Source: DASYQD01 sp963846495 (GTDB lineage: Bacteria > Acidobacteriota > Thermoanaerobaculia > Multivoradales > JAIOJS01). Taken from it: a DNA stretch of 64,000 bases. Positions within the stretch are counted from its first letter, which is position 1. Every line of letters starts with the position of its first letter. The notes under the pieces are model-generated. The model did not search any database and had not been told where the DNA came from. It worked only from the letters and a program-made list of their open reading frames with translations. Location of the stretch: NCBI GenBank assembly GCA_963846495.1, contig CAWJWP010000014.1, positions 5,258-69,257 on the forward strand, given 5' to 3'. The translations under genes were made by a program, and so were the position numbers. Positions 60,978-64,000 of the stretch are shown here, in pieces.

Positions 60978-61150
60978 TCCGCTGTAAGACTTGGGATACG
61001 AGGGAGATCCTGATCTTTGGTTGGCTTCCTTGGCTTTACCCCTGTGGTTAGGGGATTCAGGCGGAAGTGGTGAGGGGTGGAGATCAGGGATCTCAGGGTT
61101 TAAGGTAGGTGATCGATTCGGTAAGCAGAACCTCCCTCGTAGGTGTTCTC
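60978..61150 (-). ncRNA. Candidate structured non-coding RNA ending at the terminator
   Basis: A closing helix of 10 bp pairs 60997-61006 with 61132-61141 (TACGAGGGAG/CTCCCTCGTA). An inner helix pairs 61007-61016 with 61081-61091 with one bulge. Inside it are a CTTCC/GGAAG pair and a CCCCT/AGGGG hairpin. The strand is inferred from the terminator's T-run. It does not match tmRNA, RNase P or SRP landmarks; a 6S-like long stem with an asymmetric bubble is possible. No clear promoter seen. Confidence 0.4.
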
Positions 61151-61452
61151 TCGTTCTGAGTGACGCCAGCTAGCAACCCGTGTGCCACGTCGCTGTTCGT
61201 CCCCAGTTCATGTCTCTAGAAACGTCTTACGGACGCCGGTTCTTCCGCGTTACGGCAAGAGCAGAGCAGAGGGGACGGAGGAGAGATTTGGTTCAGGAGC
61301 GGACCCGGAACGAGTCCGTTCGGTAGCCGAGGTTGGGTGGTGGCGCCCCCTGCCCCTTGAGGGGCAGAGGGACGGGGGGATAGGGGTGGAAAGAGACCTA
61401 GGGGAGGGGGGTCGGGAGGGGGGCGGCAGCCGGCTTTGCCGGCGGGGGTGGG

Positions 61453-64000
61453 CTAGCGGGAACGACGTGCCAGACGGTTCAGGGCGCCGGCCACGTCGGC
61501 ACTTTCTTCGAGGACCGGAAGCATGGGGTCTGCCGCGTTGCGGCGGAGGCGCTCGGGCACGCTCTCGACGTTGAAGCGCTTCATGTCGAGGCCGGGGACG
61601 ACCTCCTTCCACTGGAGCGGCGTCGACACCGGGGCGCTGGCGAGCGGGCGCACGCACCAGGGCGAGACGAGCAGCTGGCCGCGGCGGTTCTGCAGCCAGT
61701 CGACGTAGACCTTGCCGCCGCGGGCCGAGATCTGGCGGGTGAGGGTGGCGATCTTCGGGTGGCGGTCGACGACGAGCTGCCCGAGCAGGTTGGCGAGCAT
61801 GCGGCTCTGCTCGTAGTCGAGCTCGGCGCCCAGCGGCACCAGCACGTGCAGGCCGCTGCTGCCGCTCGTCTTCACGTAGGCCGGGAGACCCAGCTCCTCG
61901 CATACCTCGCGCAGGCTGCGCGCCAGCTCGACGACGTGCTCGAAGGGCGCGCCCTTGGGGTCGAGGTCGAGGATGCACCAGTCGGGATGGTCCAGGCTCG
62001 GCGCGCGGCTCGCCCAGAGGTGGAAGGGGATGGTGCCGAGGTTGACGAGGTAGAGGAGCGCCTCCTCGTCGGCAATCACCGCGTAGCGGATCTCACGGCC
62101 GACCTCCTCGCTCCACACGCCGACGGTGGGGATCCACGACGGCAGGAACTCGGGCGAGTTCTTCTGGTAGAAGGACTTGCCGGCGATGCCGTCGGGGTAG
62201 CGGGTGAGCACCACCGGCCGGTCGCGCAGATAGGGCAGCATCCAGGGCGCGACCTTGCGGTAGTAGTCGATGAGGTCGCCTTTGGTGTAGCCGTCGTCGG
62301 GCCAGTACACCTTGTCGAGGTTGCTAAGCCGCAGCTCGGCCGCGCTGCCGGTGACTGGCGTTGCCGCGGACTTTCCACTTGCCGCGGCGCCAGATGCTGC
62401 CGCTGCGGGACGGCCTACCTTTGCGCCCGGCCGCTTCGCGCCCGATGCGCGCGACGGTTGCGCAGAGGCGGACGGAGCATCCCCGTCTGCCGCGTTCGCT
62501 AGCTCCGTCAGCTCCTCCTGGCGTAGCCCGAGCAGCACCGGATGCCGGAGCTGGCCGCCTTCCGTCCACTCCTTGTAGCGGACCTCGGCGAGCAGCCGCG
62601 GCTCGAGCCAGAGCGTGCCCTTGGGCGCCTTGGCAGCGGCCGCCAGCGCCGGTGTCTTGCGCCGCAGCCCCGCGATCTGCTTCGCCAGCCACTGGTGCTG
62701 GTCCTCGGCGAGCCCGGAGCCGACGCGTCCGGCGTAGACCGGCTCGCCTTCGCGCCACGCCACCAGGTCGAGCGACGAGATCCGCCCCGGCGTCTCCTGC
62801 TCGGTGTAGCCGACGACCACGAACTCGCCGCGCCGCTCGGCCTTCACCTTCAGCCAGTCGTCCGAGCGGCCGCCCTTGTAGGGCGCCGCGGCACGCTTCG
62901 CCATCACCCCTTCGAGCCCCTGCTTTCGCACCTCCTCGAAGAGCGCCTCGCCTTCGCTCTGCACGTGATCGGCGAAGCGCACGGTGCCGAGCGGCGGCAG
63001 CAGCTTGGCGAGCAGCCGCTTGCGCTCGACGAGCGGCAGCGGCCGCAGGTCGTAGCCGCCGAGCGCCAGCAGGTCGAAGAGGTACAGCGTCGCCGGCCGC
63101 TCGACCGCGCCGCGCTCGACGTCGACGCGGCGCTGGAGCTGCCCGCGCTTCTGCAGCCCCTGGAAGCTCGGCCGCCCCGCTTCGTCGAGCACCACCAGCT
63201 CGCCGTCGACGACGAGGCCCTCGCCCGGCAGCGCCGCCACCGCGCGCGCCACTTCGGGGAAGCGCGGGGCGAGGTCGTGGCCGGCGCGCGACAGCAGCAC
63301 CGGCCCGTTCGACGTGCGCGCCGCCAGTGTCCGGTAGCCGTCGTACTTGAGCTCGAACAGCCAGCCGTCGCGGCGGAAGGCGCGCTCGCGCGTGCGCGCC
63401 AGCATCAGCTCGACCTGGTGCGGCGCGACAGCGCGCCGCGGCGCCTTCAGCGTCTGCAGCTCGGCGAGCACCGCTTGCGCGCGGTCGACGCCGTCGCGCA
63501 GCTCCTCGACGGTGAGGCCGGAGAGCACCGACTGCGGCGCAAACGCTTCGGCATCCTCGCCGCGCCGCACCCAGCCGTCGCCGCGTTCCTTGATCAGCAG
63601 CCACTCGTTCTCGCCCTTCGTCTTCACCAAGGTCCACTTGCCGCGCAGCTTGAAGCCGCGCAGCTCGAAGAGGAGCTTTCCCTTCGGCATGCTCTCCGCT
63701 GGCGGTAAAAGCGGGACCCAGAGACCGTGGTCCCACAGCACCATCGCGCCGCCGCCATACTCGCCTTTCGGGATCACGCCCTCGAAGTCGGCGTACTCGA
63801 CCGGATGGTCCTCCGTCTGCACCGCCAGCCGCTTCGTCGCCGGATCCGCCGAGAAACCGTTCGGCACCGCCCACGAGCGCAGCACGCCGTCCATCTCGAG
63901 CCGCAGGTCGTAGTGCCGCCGCCGCGCGTCGTGCAGCTGCACGCAGAACAGCCGCGGCCGCGCTTGGTCGGTTCCCGGATGCGCGCCCTCGCCGAACGGC
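61453..64000 (-). CDS. ligD: LigD, multidomain DNA ligase D (phosphoesterase-ligase-polymerase), 5' end missing
   Basis: 848 residues in the window; the frame is open to the right edge (RLFCVQLHDARRRHYDLRL is interior to the domain), so the start lies outside. Order: 3'-phosphoesterase (about 10-150; GKWTLVKT, NEWLLIKERGDGW), ATP-dependent ligase (about 185-500; active-site lysine in LFELKYDGYR near residue 220, LVVDGELVVLD, EGVMAKR, DDWLKVK), an A/S/P linker (about 500-553) and primase-type polymerase (about 555-848; NLDKVYWPDDGYTKGDLIDY, CILDLDPKGAPF, TSGSSGLHVLVPL). This is the Pseudomonas-type order used in bacterial non-homologous end joining. Its partner Ku is not in the window. Confidence 0.93.
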   Translation of the reverse strand, partial: PFGEGAHPGTDQARPRLFCVQLHDARRRHYDLRLEMDGVLRSWAVPNGFSADPATKRLAVQTEDHPVEYADFEGVIPKGEYGGGAMVLWDHGLWVPLLPPAESMPKGKLLFELRGFKLRGKWTLVKTKGENEWLLIKERGDGWVRRGEDAEAFAPQSVLSGLTVEELRDGVDRAQAVLAELQTLKAPRRAVAPHQVELMLARTRERAFRRDGWLFELKYDGYRTLAARTSNGPVLLSRAGHDLAPRFPEVARAVAALPGEGLVVDGELVVLDEAGRPSFQGLQKRGQLQRRVDVERGAVERPATLYLFDLLALGGYDLRPLPLVERKRLLAKLLPPLGTVRFADHVQSEGEALFEEVRKQGLEGVMAKRAAAPYKGGRSDDWLKVKAERRGEFVVVGYTEQETPGRISSLDLVAWREGEPVYAGRVGSGLAEDQHQWLAKQIAGLRRKTPALAAAAKAPKGTLWLEPRLLAEVRYKEWTEGGQLRHPVLLGLRQEELTELANAADGDAPSASAQPSRASGAKRPGAKVGRPAAAASGAAASGKSAATPVTGSAAELRLSNLDKVYWPDDGYTKGDLIDYYRKVAPWMLPYLRDRPVVLTRYPDGIAGKSFYQKNSPEFLPSWIPTVGVWSEEVGREIRYAVIADEEALLYLVNLGTIPFHLWASRAPSLDHPDWCILDLDPKGAPFEHVVELARSLREVCEELGLPAYVKTSGSSGLHVLVPLGAELDYEQSRMLANLLGQLVVDRHPKIATLTRQISARGGKVYVDWLQNRRGQLLVSPWCVRPLASAPVSTPLQWKEVVPGLDMKRFNVESVPERLRRNAADPMLPVLEESADVAGALNRLARRSR

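Larger units (their letters stand above)
60781..61452. other. 672-bp non-coding interval
   Basis: Short frames in it look non-coding. It contains a candidate structured RNA (about 60997-61141), a minus-strand intrinsic terminator (60952-60977) and a second hairpin at 61349-61371 (CTGCCCC-TTGA-GGGGCAG core) downstream of ligD that has no T-run but might slow or end ligD transcription. GC is lower than in flanking genes in the 60990-61260 part. Confidence 0.6.

Noticed and set aside
60997..61141. tmRNA, RNase P RNA or SRP RNA
   Set aside because: None of their conserved core sequences (tRNA-like ends, GAGGAAAGTC, the GGAA tetraloop stem of SRP) could be found.

Overview
The window is about 70% GC and densely packed on both strands. 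It looks like a Gram-negative bacterium: there is a signal-peptide protein with a C-terminal outer-membrane-type barrel, a lipoprotein, RecBC, and a three-domain LigD. An Acidobacteriota-like or Myxococcota-like genome would fit, but no marker gene here fixes the taxonomy.

Left flank (1-10082): the 5' part of recB and a complete recC, which is interrupted in frame by a 50-bp palindrome; a hypothetical gene; two small membrane proteins; and a tightly overlapping three-gene unit (SpoU/TrmH-type RNA methyltransferase, sucrase/ferredoxin-like protein, PhzF-like protein).

Centre (10126-54069): a complete extracellular contractile injection system (eCIS) locus. From 52842 down to 10126, 26 genes run on the minus strand with no gap above 43 bp and many ATGA, GTGA or TGATG overlaps, so they probably form one transcript of about 42.7 kb. 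The order from the promoter is: winged-helix protein, tail-terminator cap (DUF4255), a carboxypeptidase-regulatory-like protein, main sheath, tube, giant sheath with two FN3-like inserts, second tube, LysM hub adaptor, small Afp6-like protein, gp27-like hub, gp5-like spike, a protein with a hydrophobic C-terminus, gp25 wedge, baseplate J, a tail-protein-I fusion, three fibre-like or collar-like proteins, an outer-membrane barrel protein, a conserved eCIS-type unknown, the AAA+ ATPase, three cargo/accessory proteins (including a candidate nuclease toxin and a DUF4157 protein), a beta-propeller protein and a 1479-residue multidomain glycosyltransferase/methyltransferase. A consensus sigma-54 promoter (TGGCAC-N5-TTGC, 52888-52902) points into the operon, and a sigma-54 activator gene lies immediately upstream (53029-54069). 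The likely logic is: activator plus sigma-54 switch on the whole particle, its cargo and its glycosylation or surface-modification enzyme together.

Right flank (54362-64000): a pseudo-receiver/PilZ protein, an EVE-domain protein, a lipoprotein beta-propeller, a double CAP-domain secreted protein with a duplicated 3' end, a Ski2-like/DUF3516 helicase, a 670-bp non-coding interval holding a candidate structured RNA with an intrinsic terminator, and the 3' part of ligD.

Calls rest on reading motifs and gene order. No database search was possible.
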